The notes: generated by a model not told the origin, from the letters alone. A DNA stretch of 62,000 nucleotides from Owenia fusiformis (GCA_903813345.2 CAIIXF020000006.1:34572436-34634435); one strand, 5' to 3'; counted from the first letter of the stretch, positions 45,413 to 56,656 are shown. Numbers and translations: made by a program.

Positions 45413-46363
45413 GCAGATGGTCTAATAGTGATCAGACCGCATTTAGAATATGACTTTGAGATGGTGTACTACAATGCGGACGGTAACGAAGGTACCATGT
45501 GTGGAAATGGTGGACGATGTGCAGTTGCGTATGCAAAACAGTTGGGTGTGTTAGAAAATGATAATTGTAATTTCATGACGTGTGACGGCCCACACTTTGC
45601 CACTATTAGTAAAACAAACGAAGTGAAACTTAAAATGAACGATGTTGAACGTATTGTTAGGCATCATGCGAATGTTTTCAAAGAAAGCATACCAGCAAAA
45701 GATTATGGAATCAAACAACAAACACAAAGAACATCAAGCGCAGATAAAAGCGGACATTATTTCCTAGATACAGGGTCACCTCACCACGTATGTTTTGTCA
45801 AGGACCTTAACAACTTTGATGTTGAGAAATATGGTTCGTTAATCAGAAACCATCTTCAATACAAAGATATAGATGGATGCAATGCTAACTTTGTCGCAGA
45901 TCGTTGTGATTTTCCCAACGAGCTTTGTGTGAGAACATTTGAACGGGGTGTTGAACATGAAACTTTCGCCTGTGGTACAGGTGCTGTCGCATCAGCTATT
46001 GTAGCTGCATTCGTTGGTTTGGCTCCACGTTCAGATATTTCTCCTCCAAACTTGGAAGACGTGAAAACTATTAAAAAATCACCAGAGGATAGCGGTTGCA
46101 TTAATACAATGCATGCTGATTTAGATGACCATGGATTTTTGAGGCAGCCAGCCATACACGTTGACAGTGTTGTAAAAGCAGCAAATGGAACAAGAAAGCT
46201 TGCGATTAACTCCGATATCATAAAGACGACAACGTGGGTCGTTCGTACTAAAGGAGGCACATTGACAGTCACTTGGAATCAGAATTCGAATGATCATTGG
46301 CACTCAGAAGTATATTTAACGGGACCAGCAGTTAAGGTATTTGAAGGAAAGTATGTCACTTGA
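45413..46363 (+). CDS. dapF: Diaminopimelate epimerase (N-terminus lost in gap)
   Basis: PLP-independent epimerase converting LL- to meso-diaminopimelate in bacterial lysine and peptidoglycan synthesis; a cysteine pair acts as base and acid. From the gap edge the frame runs 316 residues without intron: ADGLIVIRP, MVYYNADGNEGTMCGNGGRC (first catalytic Cys, codon 45500), DGPH, LDTGSPHHVCFVKD, NANFV, VRTFERGVEHETFACGTGAV (second catalytic Cys, codon 45971), then TKGGTLTVTW and VYLTGPAVKVFEGKYV. The wording resembles Bacteroidota DapF. Only about 60 N-terminal residues should be missing. Between ACGTGA and TKGG the protein is about 50-60 residues longer than bacterial DapF, and a second insertion lies around HHANVFKESIPAKDYGIKQQ. 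The frame shows no stop or shift. Substrate in this host is unknown; a racemase on another amino acid is possible. Confidence 0.93.
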   Translation, partial: ADGLIVIRPHLEYDFEMVYYNADGNEGTMCGNGGRCAVAYAKQLGVLENDNCNFMTCDGPHFATISKTNEVKLKMNDVERIVRHHANVFKESIPAKDYGIKQQTQRTSSADKSGHYFLDTGSPHHVCFVKDLNNFDVEKYGSLIRNHLQYKDIDGCNANFVADRCDFPNELCVRTFERGVEHETFACGTGAVASAIVAAFVGLAPRSDISPPNLEDVKTIKKSPEDSGCINTMHADLDDHGFLRQPAIHVDSVVKAANGTRKLAINSDIIKTTTWVVRTKGGTLTVTWNQNSNDHWHSEVYLTGPAVKVFEGKYVT

Positions 46364-46661
46364 TATGTGTGGATCATACGTACGTCATCACAATTTATCA
46401 AAGCATGATGTCTACTGGATTTGAGACTCCGTTGGATGAATCCGGGGAAATCACTGGGGTAGCAAAATATTCCGTTGCATGACATGCGGCATGCATGTCA
46501 CGTATCAATGAATGAGTAGAGAAAGAAAAACAAGGATCTATAAAACAGCTGAAAGGATATCTGGCTTCCCATCCAAAGAGGCTAAGAGTGGTTTCGAGCA
46601 GATAACAGTGTGTGACTTCATTGGGAGTATCTCCAAAATATCACTCAGGAGGTACAATAAC

Positions 46662-46667
46662 AATAAA
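46662..46667 (+). terminator. AATAAA after dapF
   Basis: Candidate poly-A signal 299 bp after the stop; consistent with a host-type transcript but weak evidence alone. Confidence 0.25.
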
Positions 46668-46689
46668 TACCATAGGATGGCTCGTTGAG

Positions 46690-47080
46690 ACACTCCAAAA
46701 CAATGATTTTCATTCTATTCATAAAAATTCAAACAGAAAACCAAATATTGGAGAATGTGATAATAACAGACATACCATTTGTAGCACTTTGGTCGACATA
46801 CATTATAACGAATATTCTATTTTCCAAAGGTAGGCACAATTTCAGCAAAGTAGGCAAAGTAAAGCAAAAATTACAATTCCATCACCAGATATTGCAAAAC
46901 CTCGAGAAAGAATTGCCCATGGGCTACCTTTCTCTGCTTTAACCCACAGATGACTCAGGGCTGAACCATGCATGACGTGGACAGATGAGCGCATCTTTAT
47001 GTGCAAGGAAATAGTGGCAATTTGGAAGGGTATAGGATGTATTTTTGCAAGAGTATGAGTATGAACACTTAAATGTCTAT
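46690..47080. other. Intergenic, no gene
   Basis: Nothing recognised; short open frames are unremarkable. Confidence 0.4.
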
Positions 47081-47089
47081 GCCACACCT

Positions 47090-47520
47090 TCTTCCAATAG
47101 CCCCTATGCCCCTTGTACTGACTTTTGCAATGTTTGAAACTTGAGTCTGAGCTGAATTTTGCCCCACTTTGCAAAATTAATGATTATTCGGCCAGCCATG
47201 ACTCCCTGTGAATGAATGATATTCCATTGCAAAGAGGAGTAATTTGGCTTTTTGGTACATTGAATGAAAAGGATGCAGTCAGCATTGGTTTTGTGTTTTC
47301 TTCCAATATTACATCGGGCTCCGTACACTGACTTAATTGCGATGTTTATATTCGGTCCCAAGCTAATTTTGGCCCACTTTGCAAATGGAATGATTACTCG
47401 CCCAACCATGACCAAATATCAATGAATGATATATCATTGTAAAGAGGAGACACGTGACTTTATGGTGCATTGAATGAAATCATGCAATGCTGTTATCACT
47501 GGTTTTGTGCTTTTCCGAGA
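47090..47520. repeat. Two diverged tandem copies of a ~210-bp unit
   Basis: GCCCCACTTTGCAAAATTAATGATTA (about 47160) recurs as GCCCACTTTGCAAATGGAATGATTA (about 47371), followed in both by CCATGAC.., GAATGATAT, CATTG.AAAGAGGAG and GGT.CATTGAATGAAA. Confidence 0.75.
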
Positions 47521-47529
47521 TAACAATCT

Positions 47530-48500
47530 GTTGCGTTTATTTGATACGCACTGTACAGCAATACAATTCTCCTTTAAGTCTCCGATAAATCGGACTACGC
47601 CGTGTTTACATTAGGGGATTAGAAGAGTTTATTTTTATTTAGGTATGCAAGCTTTATCAATATTAGGCCTTCATGCATGTGATCGTGTGTACAATCAGCA
47701 TGCCCTTCAATATTATATAAACCAGGCTATTCAAGTACTACATAATGTACACTATTTATGTGTGTACTACATGGGAATACGATTCCCTGGGAAACAAAAC
47801 ACAAATACTTTTATATGTTCAAAATGAGCCATTTGATTCCATTGGAATACGTCTGCGTTAAGTAATCAATGTAAAATACCAAAATGAAGCGTAATCCTTT
47901 TTCTTTAATTCAAGTTGTGTGAGTTTTATATTGTGTCCTTATCAAATAGAAATGTAAAAGCATAATTATCATTACTTATGGAACACCCTGTATGATGTTT
48001 TGACACATTCCTGGAATTGGATATAATAAGTGACCAATCTCTTTCAAACTAACACTTGCTAATGATACCCCACGGTTACTCAATAAAAGTTGGCTTACCT
48101 GGCCCATTGCTGAGAAAATACTTTTCAAATTGCGGTTCACTTCTTGGAACACTCATATATAATTAATTTATATCGCAGTACAGAGTGGCCCAAGCACGAA
48201 TGGCATCATAGTTTGATCTGAAATCAAAATTCAATGATAATCATGCACTCATTGTTGTTTTGATACTCGCAATATTACATTGCTGGTTCAACAGCCTCTC
48301 TTGAGAAGAGATATCTCTCACAAGAGTTAGATAGAGAGGGACTCTGATAAATCAGAACGTATGTATTTACTATTTATCGCAAACAACCCAATTGTCGCAA
48401 TTTGAGATAATACATGCCGATCCATATGTTTCAATGTACATCGATATATCACTAAGTCTTTGATTGTATTGTCAATGCTATATGCGACCGTTAGAATGGT
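47530..48500. other. Intergenic upstream of oxidoreductase gene
   Basis: A lone GAACACCCTGTA end (47981) of the CAGGGTG family is present. No TATA box or other promoter signal stands out before the ATG at 48504. Confidence 0.4.
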
Positions 48501-48503
48501 AAA

Positions 48504-48641
48504 ATGGAAATAACGAAAGGAACAAATCCTGCTGGAAATCAATGTCAGTCCAAGTCACAAGTTACTGCGATTATTATAGGAGCTGGTGTCAGAGGATGTG
48601 TTTACGCAGATCATGCTCTCGATAGGCCAGATGAGTTTAAG
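48504..48641 (+). CDS. Oxidoreductase exon 1: start and GxGxxG
   Basis: ATG context AAAATGG; 46 codons including the dinucleotide-binding loop GAGVRG. Donor GTTAGA. Confidence 0.88.
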
Positions 48642-51600
48642 GTTAGAATCATCAGATCAACGGCACCCTCATTGCATTTCTGCATTGCACCTCACTACTC
48701 TTCTAAAAAATTTTAGATTTAAATTTCGTGATGCAATAATCCCAAAGTCTTACACAAATACTAAGACATTAAACATGACTATTCACTGAATTATGATCAT
48801 GATTTTCGGGTCCCTTGGCATATTTTCAGATTGTTGGTGTAGCAGAACCTCGACTTATATCCAGAACTGCAATTGCGGGGGCTCATAATATTTCTTCTGA
48901 AAATGTATTTAAGGGTATTTTAAAATTCTAAGTATATTTTACTTTTTTTAATATAATGATATGAAATGAAGTTGCTTAGATTACTTTTAGGCTATTTTAC
49001 ATGAAATACCAATACCAAAGCTGATATTTATTAATGACATTATGAGACCCCTAACACTGTTGCCATATAGAAAACCAATGGTGTAACTGAGATGTACAAT
49101 TCGATACGCAAATATTTGTATGATCTAACTTCAGATTGGAGTCATGCAGCAGAAAAAGAAAAATTTGCAGATTGTGTAATAATTTCGACGATGAATCATC
49201 ATCACAAGGTAAACATTCTTCTACTGAATCAGTTTCATTCCGTTCCCCTGGGACTATTTCCATTAAAATCCAACATTGTAATTCGCTAACAAGTGGGGAG
49301 GTGAGCTGGGTGATAAGACACTATCATATGCTCATCCGAGCTGACTATTTCCCCATGTTTAGCTATATTACTAGTATTTTCACGTTCTTATTAAGTAAAA
49401 TAGATTTGGCGGTATTGTCTAATTAGAATGACAATCATTCTTTTACATTATAGGACCCTGCAATTGCGTTTGCCAGGAAAGGATATCACATTCTGTTGGA
49501 AAAACCTATGGCGGTATGTTCTCTTACAATAATGCAGTCGTCGTAATGGTTCATGGAAGTTCTGAAGAACTCATTTTTGGCAATCAAACTGAATAACAAG
49601 TTCCCAGATCTTTGTGGTACAATACATGTTACGTTATTAACGTCGTTGTTCCAACTTTTGTTAAAAGTCAAAGACAAATAGTGCGAATGGTTGCATTTTG
49701 CTATCTGAATGATCCTCTCAACTCTCTCTCTCTCTTGTGATATTTTGCTATTTTCTAGTTGACCGAAAAAGATTGCAAGGATGTTGTCAGGGAGTGTAAA
49801 GAAAGTGGAGTCATATTTGCAGTCTGTCATGTCCTACGTTACCAACCCCAAGTTGCCAAGATGAAAGAGATCATCTCTTCAGGGCAACTCGGTGATGTTA
49901 TTAACATTCAATACTTAGAGCCTGTAAGTATTTGAACCACAATAATAGGACATCGTACTCAAATGAAGGAAGAATCCCCCTATCGGATCATTTTATTAAT
50001 TGAAATGAGGGAGCATCGGGTTCTCTCAATCTTGTTTCAATAGATCTGGAACACAAAGGACTTGTGTCTGTACTTTATATCCTTCTCGGTGTGCTTCAAA
50101 CTGATGCAGTTAAATTACATAATTTTTTACCAAATACAACAGATGTACATTCTTTTGTAATACTTTTAAAGCATTACATAACCTCATACCATGTTCTAAT
50201 GAAGCCTAATAAGCCTTTAGAATCGACATGACTAAAGTCAAAGTGAACCAATTCTCCTATTTAGTTTAATTTAATTGTTATATTAGTCAATAACTGAATT
50301 TTGATATTAACAAAATACATTTTAAAGTTTCAAATATCATGTTCACTACAGCAAGGATATTGGTGGTACCCGCACTCGTTTGTCCGTGGAAATCGCAGTA
50401 ATTATGATGATGGGTTCCTGCTCCTCCAAGCGTGTTGTCATGACGTCGATATTATCTGTTATTTGATGGATGATCGCAAATGCCAACGTGTATCATCCTT
50501 TGGAAGTCTGATGTATTTCAATAAGAAAAACAAGGTATAAACCTGATAGCTGAGCAAACGTACATTATTGTACATGTTAATTATACAATGTGACACAACT
50601 TTATTTCTTTCATGATATGGCAGCTCCACCATATAACAAATTCTTACGGTTTTAGTCATAGTACAGTGTCATAGTACGGTATAACACTACTTACGAATCC
50701 CAATCCATGAAAGTGATCAAGAGTGCATTGATATGGTTAGTGACACAAATTTTTGTCTCCTTTGAGACATTTATGATCAAATTGATAAAGCTCGAGAAGT
50801 ATATTATATTTCCACTTCATATTTTCAGAATTGATAAAGTATCATAAAAACAGAGGTCGCATTATTGTCTTTTGAGGAATTTTTACTTCAATTAAAGTTT
50901 GCAATGTCTATTTCAATTCGTCGTCCCTGTATACTGTATTACACGATTACATTCACATGTCAGTTTTGGAAATGCTAATATACGTTTACGTTTATAATTA
51001 ACGTTTACGTAATATATGTTTGTACTTTAAGCCTTCTAGGTCAGGTGATAGGTGTGACAATTGTGAAATAGAGACGTCTTGTGCCTTTTCCTCAAAGAAG
51101 ATTTATATGGATTCTTTCAAAAAGGTAAACACAGTTCACTGGTCCCCACCTGGTAGTAACGTCTTTATAACAAAACGAATGCACTTCCGTCTGTGGAATT
51201 TTCGTCATTTTCACCAAGAAGGAGGTCGATTTGTCTCCAAATATTTTACCCTTATGTTAATAGTGACATCCGGTTACTGAAAATCTAGGCAGTCACGAGT
51301 AAATATATCCACCAGCTCCAATAATCGAGTGAGAATTCCTCACTTCAGCAAGAAACCAGGACGTTATCTGGTGAATTTTATAACGTCTTGGTTTCTTCGA
51401 CCATGTTATGGTCTATAAACGTCCTGGTTGCTGAAGTGAGGATTTTTGCACTCGATTATTTGAGCCCTTGGATGATACTCCTGACTGATTCGCTATTCAG
51501 TAACCGGATGATACATAACATATTTGGATATAAATCGACCTTCTTCTTGGTGAAAATGACGAAAATAAAAACTTCCTCCGACGGAAGCACAACCATTTTG

Positions 51601-53703
51601 TTACAAAGACGTAACGTCTTAATAACCAGGTGGGGACCGGAGACAAATGGAGAACTGATCCGTTTGTATTGATATCCTTGCTCCAACGAATATCACAGTA
51701 AAATTGTTCAAAGTGCGGAAGTGGAGTGGAAATTGCATTTACACACCAAATGTATGCTTAAGGCTGTTATACAAATAAACATTAGATTATATTGATGATT
51801 TCTTGTGCAGTTGCACAATTGTCTCTAGCATCTATTACAAAAATATTTTCAGAATCATTAGTTTATTTCAAGATGAGGCAAAATCAATGAATACTCAGTT
51901 AAGTTTAAGTTTTACTAACTTTTTAATCTCCATTATTCCTCCTAAACATTAGGGTAACCGAGGTTTCCCAGTAAACCAAGTGACTGAAATAATGGACGTG
52001 GAATCCCTAACTGACAGTTTGAGAACTGGGCCTTATGGCAGGTGTGTGTATTCGTGTGATAACAACCAACCAGATAACCAGGTTTGTGTAGAGTTTTGCT
52101 ATCAAACTAATGTACTAATTATGTCTGTCATTTACAGGGGTCAAAAATTACAAAGAAAATTAAATATGATATATTTGTACATGTTTTATCATTTTTGAAA
52201 ATAAAAATGTGCAAACTGGTTAGCTTAAAAAAAAATTTGTTTCTGTAAATAGGTTGTTATGTTTCAATATGAGAATGGTTCCACTGCATCACTTACTTAC
52301 ATCGGTATGTCAGAGAAAGTGGTGGATCGGCAGGTTCGAGTATTTGGAACAAAGGTACAATGTGTTGTATATTATGGCGTATGCAGAATAGTAAAGTACA
52401 AAGTATGACTACAAAACTAAAGTCACACAAGTTTTTCGTTTTTATTTACATCAAGGATATTGATTAACCCTAACTAACAATCTAGCTAGGAGCTGTCAAC
52501 TGTATACTCTTTGGGCAAAACTATGGATGTGTATCTAGTTATGAGTCTCTGGAAATAACTCGAGGTTGAAACAATTATATGATTAAAATTTCGAAACATG
52601 CGGATACACAGTTAATTAACGCCTTACTTTCTTCTAGGGTGAATTACGTTGCAATATCAGTGGTTCTATTCGCACATATGATTTTTTGACTCAGAAAGAA
52701 GGTAATTTCATCAATTTTCTAATTGTATTAATATTTGTGTTATCATTTTTTGCTGTTGGAGTCGATTTTTTATGAAATTTGTTTAGATTTACTTATGTAT
52801 GCTGTTTTGAAAATATATATGAATTAAAACATATAGTACAAAGATGGAATTCTTGCTGTTGATATTGAATAGTATAGTTGATAAAATTTGTTAAGATGTA
52901 CTTTATGTGGTGGGTTTGAAAACATGCCAAAGCTTGTTCCTTGAAATCTCGTACGTAGAAGATTTATCAAACTGCATGTACCTTTTCACAGTTTTGTTAA
53001 GTTTCTTTGTATAAACGTTCTAATCTCATCGATTTACGAAGCGATCTTATCACCAATCCACATCTCAAAAACGATTCATCTTAAAAGCATTAAAGATTTA
53101 AGTTGAAGAAGCCAGTGATCGGCATTTATTATTTCAGAAATATATGAGCCACCGGCACCACCGGAAAATACAAGATTGACGCAATTTTTCGGAGCAGATT
53201 TCTACATGATGCAGAGCTTTGTTAATGCTGTCAAGGTATGTTGTTGAGCAAATCAAGAGAGGACCGTGACAGTATTTGCCCCGATGTGTTGGAAAGGGCT
53301 TGTGTAATCAATAATTATTGGTTTTGCCACTGGCAACGTTGATTAATAATAATTCATGAATAGGGGTCAATTTTGATCATTCAAAGATTTAGAATACTCG
53401 GTTACGTACTCCTTGTTGACGAAACTCATCAATCATTTTTCTACTACGAAAATTTGCTCAACTGATCAGATAACCTTGCTGACACACTTATCTTTCAATG
53501 TGATATCGTTACCAATTTGGGTCCCAATGGAGGCTCAAGCTCGCTTAAGTGGGTAGATGATATATATTATTATATCGATACTTACATTGTAGAATAATGA
53601 TCCTTCTTTGATACTGACGGGCCCAGATGACAGCCTACAGAGCCATCTATTAGTGTTTGCTGCAGAACGGGCAAGGTTAACTGGGACAGTGGTGGAATTA
53701 TAA
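48504..53703 (+). CDS. Gfo/Idh/MocA-family NAD(P)-dependent oxidoreductase, 12 exons
   Basis: Dehydrogenase family acting on sugars, inositols and related polyols; the substrate here is not known. Exons: 48504-48641, 48830-48904, 49071-49208, 49454-49513, 49759-49923, 50352-50534, 51032-51124, 51953-52081, 52253-52354, 52638-52701, 53138-53235, 53593-53703; all phases agree, giving 451 residues. Rossmann motif AIIIGAGVRG (22-31), acidic IVGVAEPR strand end, STMNHHH, LLEKPMA (131-137, the family's EKP lysine), AVCHVLRY, and HDVD (222-225) at the active site. Exon 7 has Cys at 261, 264 and 270 followed by FSSKKIYMD. No signal peptide or membrane helix, so probably cytosolic. Two splice sites are weak (donor GTATTT after exon 2, acceptor TTTAAG before exon 7). 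It shares a gap-free contig with dapF. Confidence 0.93.
48830..48904 (+). CDS. Oxidoreductase exon 2
   Basis: IVGVAEPRLISRTAIAGAHN, the second Rossmann strand. The donor is taken as GTATTT after AAT because it keeps phase 0; it is weak. Confidence 0.75.
49071..49208 (+). CDS. Oxidoreductase exon 3
   Basis: KTNGVTEMYNSIRKYLYDLT, then FADCVIISTMNHHHK, the strand that ends at the cofactor. Acceptor CATATAG, donor GTAAAC. Confidence 0.9.
49454..49513 (+). CDS. Oxidoreductase exon 4: EKP motif
   Basis: DPAIAFARKGYHILLEKPMA, 20 codons. The Lys of EKP is catalytic in this family. Donor GTATGT. Confidence 0.93.
49759..49923 (+). CDS. Oxidoreductase exon 5
   Basis: LTEKDCKDVVRECKESGVIF, AVCHVLRYQP and ISSGQLGDVINIQYLEP, the end of the Rossmann domain. 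Acceptor TTTTCTAG, donor GTAAGT. Confidence 0.93.
50352..50534 (+). CDS. Oxidoreductase exon 6: active-site HDVD
   Basis: QGYWWYPHSFVRGNR, then LLLQACCHDVDIICYLMD. The His-Asp pair sits at the substrate pocket in relatives. Acceptor CACTACAG, donor GTATAA. Confidence 0.93.
51032..51124 (+). CDS. Oxidoreductase exon 7: cysteine cluster
   Basis: PSRSGDRCDNCEIETSCAF, then SSKKIYMDSFKK. The acceptor is CTTTAAG; the nearby CTAG alternative would put a TGA in frame, so this border is preferred. Confidence 0.82.
51139..51645. mobile_element. Foldback element beside exon 7 donor
   Basis: Arms of roughly 200 bp pair around 51390: CACTGGTCCCCACCTGGT with ACCAGGTGGGGACCGG, and ACCAGGACGTTAT with ATAAACGTCCTGGT. 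It begins about 14 bp after the exon 7 splice donor. Confidence 0.8.
51953..52081 (+). CDS. Oxidoreductase exon 8
   Basis: GNRGFPVNQVTEIMDVESLT, then LRTGPYGRCVYSCDNNQPDN; GPYGRCVY..DN.. is a conserved block in this branch. Acceptor ACATTAG, donor GTTTGT. Confidence 0.92.
52253..52354 (+). CDS. Oxidoreductase exon 9
   Basis: VVMFQYENGSTASLTYIGMS, then DRQVRVFGTK, a C-terminal beta-sheet segment. Acceptor AAATAG, donor GTACAA. Confidence 0.92.
52638..52701 (+). CDS. Oxidoreductase exon 10
   Basis: GELRCNISGSIRTYDFLTQK plus a split Glu codon. GT.GELR.. is usual after the V.GT. strand. Acceptor TTCTAG, donor GTAATT. Confidence 0.9.
53138..53235 (+). CDS. Oxidoreductase exon 11
   Basis: IYEPPAPPENTRLTQFFGAD, then FYMMQSFVNAVK. 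Acceptor TATTTCAG, donor GTATGT. Confidence 0.9.
53593..53703 (+). CDS. Oxidoreductase exon 12: C-terminus
   Basis: NNDPSLILTGPDDSLQSHLL, then VFAAERARLTGTVVEL and TAA. SLQSHLLVFAAE matches the usual C-terminal helix of the family. Acceptor CATTGTAG. Confidence 0.92.
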   Translation, partial: NNDPSLILTGPDDSLQSHLLVFAAERARLTGTVVEL

Positions 53704-53814
53704 CCTACATCATGGAACAAAATATTTTAACAGATTGTTATCCTTGTATACGAGTCCCAGTTATTATAAGTAAGACACGATTGTTCCGACAACACGCCCA
53801 ATTTATGTCACACC

Positions 53815-54420
53815 AATTGGTAAAGATTAAAAGGTGGATTGGATCGAGTGGATTGGATCCATGTAAAAGGTGGATTGGATCGGGATTCTTCAAAATATGG
53901 ATTTTCCTTAAAAATTTATATTGATCTCCCATCAGACGATTAATGCTCTCCTCACTTCCACAATGTCAAATAATAGATGTTATATTATTTTGCTTGGGTA
54001 GGCTAGAAAGGTGACCTGATACACAATCTTATTCATTCCAAGGGTAATTTTAGACGTTTCACAAATCGTAAGGCAGACTTTTGAAGTCGAAGATCCATAT
54101 CATCTGTTTTCAATTCAAACAGAACATGGCAGAAATGTCTTGGGAACACCCACACGTCAATTTGAATGACAGCTTTTATCTACAGATCTTTGTTTATTAT
54201 GTCTTACTAATGTTGATTTACAAGGGAGAGCAGTTAAATACTTTATATTATCTATCAAGTAATTGAAGTATGTATTTGTCATTGCTTTGTCGATTCCTTA
54301 AAGGGACCCAAGTAATCACAAAATACTTTAGGCCGGATTTTGAAGATTCCCGATCCAATCCACCTTTTACATGAATCCAATCCGCTCGATCCAATCCACC
54401 TTTAAATCTCTACCCACCAA
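53815..54420. mobile_element. Foldback just downstream of oxidoreductase stop
   Basis: AAAGGTGGATTGGATCGAGTGGATTGGAT..GATCGGGA (left) mirrors TCCCGATCCAATCCACCTTTTACATG..GATCCAATCCACC (right); outer CCAATTGGT / ACCAATTAG also pair. Arms of about 90 bp, spacer 420 bp. It may lie in the transcript's 3' UTR. Confidence 0.75.
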
Positions 54421-54603
54421 TTAGATAACTATTTTGACTCAGTACATTTATATGTACAAATTATATACCTATTTGTTTGTTCTAAAGATGAATGCTGGAG
54501 TGTGTCCACGCGAGATTATCCGTCGGTAGAAAAAGAATTGTTTGAAAGATGGCGTGTACTGTACTATTTTTATATCACAAATCACCAAACGTCATCTATT
54601 ATA

Positions 54604-54989
54604 CAGGGTGACAAAAAAGGACCGTAAGAAAGTTGAATAACTTGCTTAATTTTGCCTTGAAATTTCAGAATTATTTAGTTCATTAAATGTGAATTTTGTT
54701 CTGAAAGTTTGATGATAATCTATCTGCTGTGTCAAAAACTACAGTACCTTACAAAACATGCTCAAAGTGGGCACTTCTCTTTATTCCTAAACGAATCCTA
54801 CGAATAAGGTTGCACATTTGGGGCATGTTTTGTAAGGAACTGTAGTTTTTGACACTATTAGCAGATAATCATCAAACTTTTACAACAAAATTCACATTGA
54901 ATGAACTAAATAATTCTGAAATTTCAAGGTAAAATATGCAAAATTGATGAGTTATTTAACTTTCCTACGATCCTTTTTTGAACACCCTG
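54604..54989. mobile_element. Foldback MITE, CAGGGTG ends, TA duplication
   Basis: 386 bp; the arms pair almost end to end (AAATTTCAGAATTATTTAGTTCAT, then CTACAGTACCTTACAAAACATGC with its complement). TA on both flanks. The end sequence CAGGGTG..CACCCTG is shared with the 1.08 kb TA elements. Confidence 0.85.
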
Positions 54990-54994
54990 TACCA

Positions 54995-56650
54995 GGCAAA
55001 ACATCAAAGACCTGCAAGTGTTTTATTGCTAAGTCCTTGTCTTCCTTCTAATCGGTGTCTCAATGAGACACTTTAAATATTCGACCTTTCATGAATTAGA
55101 TGTCAGATGGCTAAGTGCTCTCCAAATGATCAATCTATACCAGATCGTTGTTTCATGAGCTTTGTACTGTCAACGTGACGCTTTAGTTGTCATTTAATTT
55201 GTATTCGAGTGTGTCCCTTGATAATGAAACATGGTTTAATTCTGATTGAAGACCAGTCTGGTTAATGACGAAATCCACATTTGAGTGGGAAATAATTGGA
55301 AAAAATCAGTTACTTCCGAATACGTATACAGATTTTCAAATATCTTAGCACTAAAGAATTTTGATGAGACATGGAATGTGTCATGGAGTCATACAACTAT
55401 TTAACAATGCGTTCAACAAACTGTATCATATCAAACCTTATATCTATTCCTTCCCCCGTTTCGTTCTATCTTTAAAAACAGTTTCATATATCGTCATTTT
55501 GATAAGAAAGGGATATACCATATGCTACTATATACACCCCTATATGTGTTTCAGTTATAAATGTAAATGAAACAAGATTAATTGATCATAAAAGTGCTAT
55601 GTAAACCATATGTATAGAAGTATATATTGAGAATACAATAAAGTTATGAATAAAATATTCCCTCTCGCTCGTATAATTGTAATAAAAATGTATTTTATAT
55701 TCACCGTCGTTACTCTTTCTCACCATATTTCATAACCTAATCCCGTTTTGAAACTCTCAATAAAACGGGGGTAATAAAGATAAAGATAAGATTAAACGAG
55801 CAAGCAAAAATGAGGATCTCAAAGAAGTTAGAAAATTGCACAGAATTTAAGGCAAAAATACAGAAAGGTGATGTCGAGCCTTAGAAAATATTATAGCAAC
55901 CATGTTGGAAACACTCGATGAACAATACAAGTTTGGTCACTTTTGTTTTTTGCGTCCAGAAAAAGCCTTATTTTTCTTTCTAGAAAATGAGGTTAGTTTG
56001 TCAATGCTAAAATTTTACTAAAAATGATCAACATTTTTTTCCTTGTCAATTTCTAGGTCCGCCACGAAGGAGTTTAAGATCAACATAAATACCCATGATT
56101 AGATGACCTGATAATCAAGGTCAAGGTCAACTTTTATGGGTTAAGGTCATTCCAAGGTCTTAAGTTAATATCTGGGCATTTGGCGTTTTAAGGTCCTTTG
56201 TGCTGCTGTGACCGGTACCCTTGGCGACCCATGATTAGGTGACGTGACGTCAGGTTAAAGGGTTCCGATTAGCTTCCCGTATATTTGTTAAAATGAAAAT
56301 CTCCCTTTTATAAATGTGTGACGATCTAAACTGTACCAACGTTATATAAAAGTTAGAGGTGTTGACACAACGACCTCGAGCCTTTGAACCCTTGAGTATT
56401 ATTCCGGGATCGAGCCTTTTATACTAAATGGTGAGCAACACCAGAAACGAGCGTTCGATTTGCTAAACGATATGCGTCACCCTTTAAGGTAAACTTTTAT
56501 GGTTCAAACTCGAACGGGTATATTGCTTGTGACGGTAAAAATATCAATCCAATTTAAAGATATACTAAGTCCCTGCAAATTGAAGTTCAACAATTATAAG
56601 TGATACCAAGCAAACAAGGAATAATGGTCATTACTTAAAAGATTGGATAT
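54995..56650. other. Intergenic, no gene recognised
   Basis: GGTCAAGGTCAAC-type words occur at 56115-56160. No exon-like sequence seen. Confidence 0.4.
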
Positions 56651-56656
56651 ATAACA

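Noticed and set aside
47645-47827. 60-codon frame between dapF and the oxidoreductase
   Set aside because: Low-complexity AT-rich sequence without conserved features or splice sites.
45413-53703. dapF plus oxidoreductase as a transferred bacterial operon or contamination
   Set aside because: The oxidoreductase has 12 exons with GT-AG introns and lies 2.1 kb from dapF, so it is not an operon; contiguity also argues against contamination.
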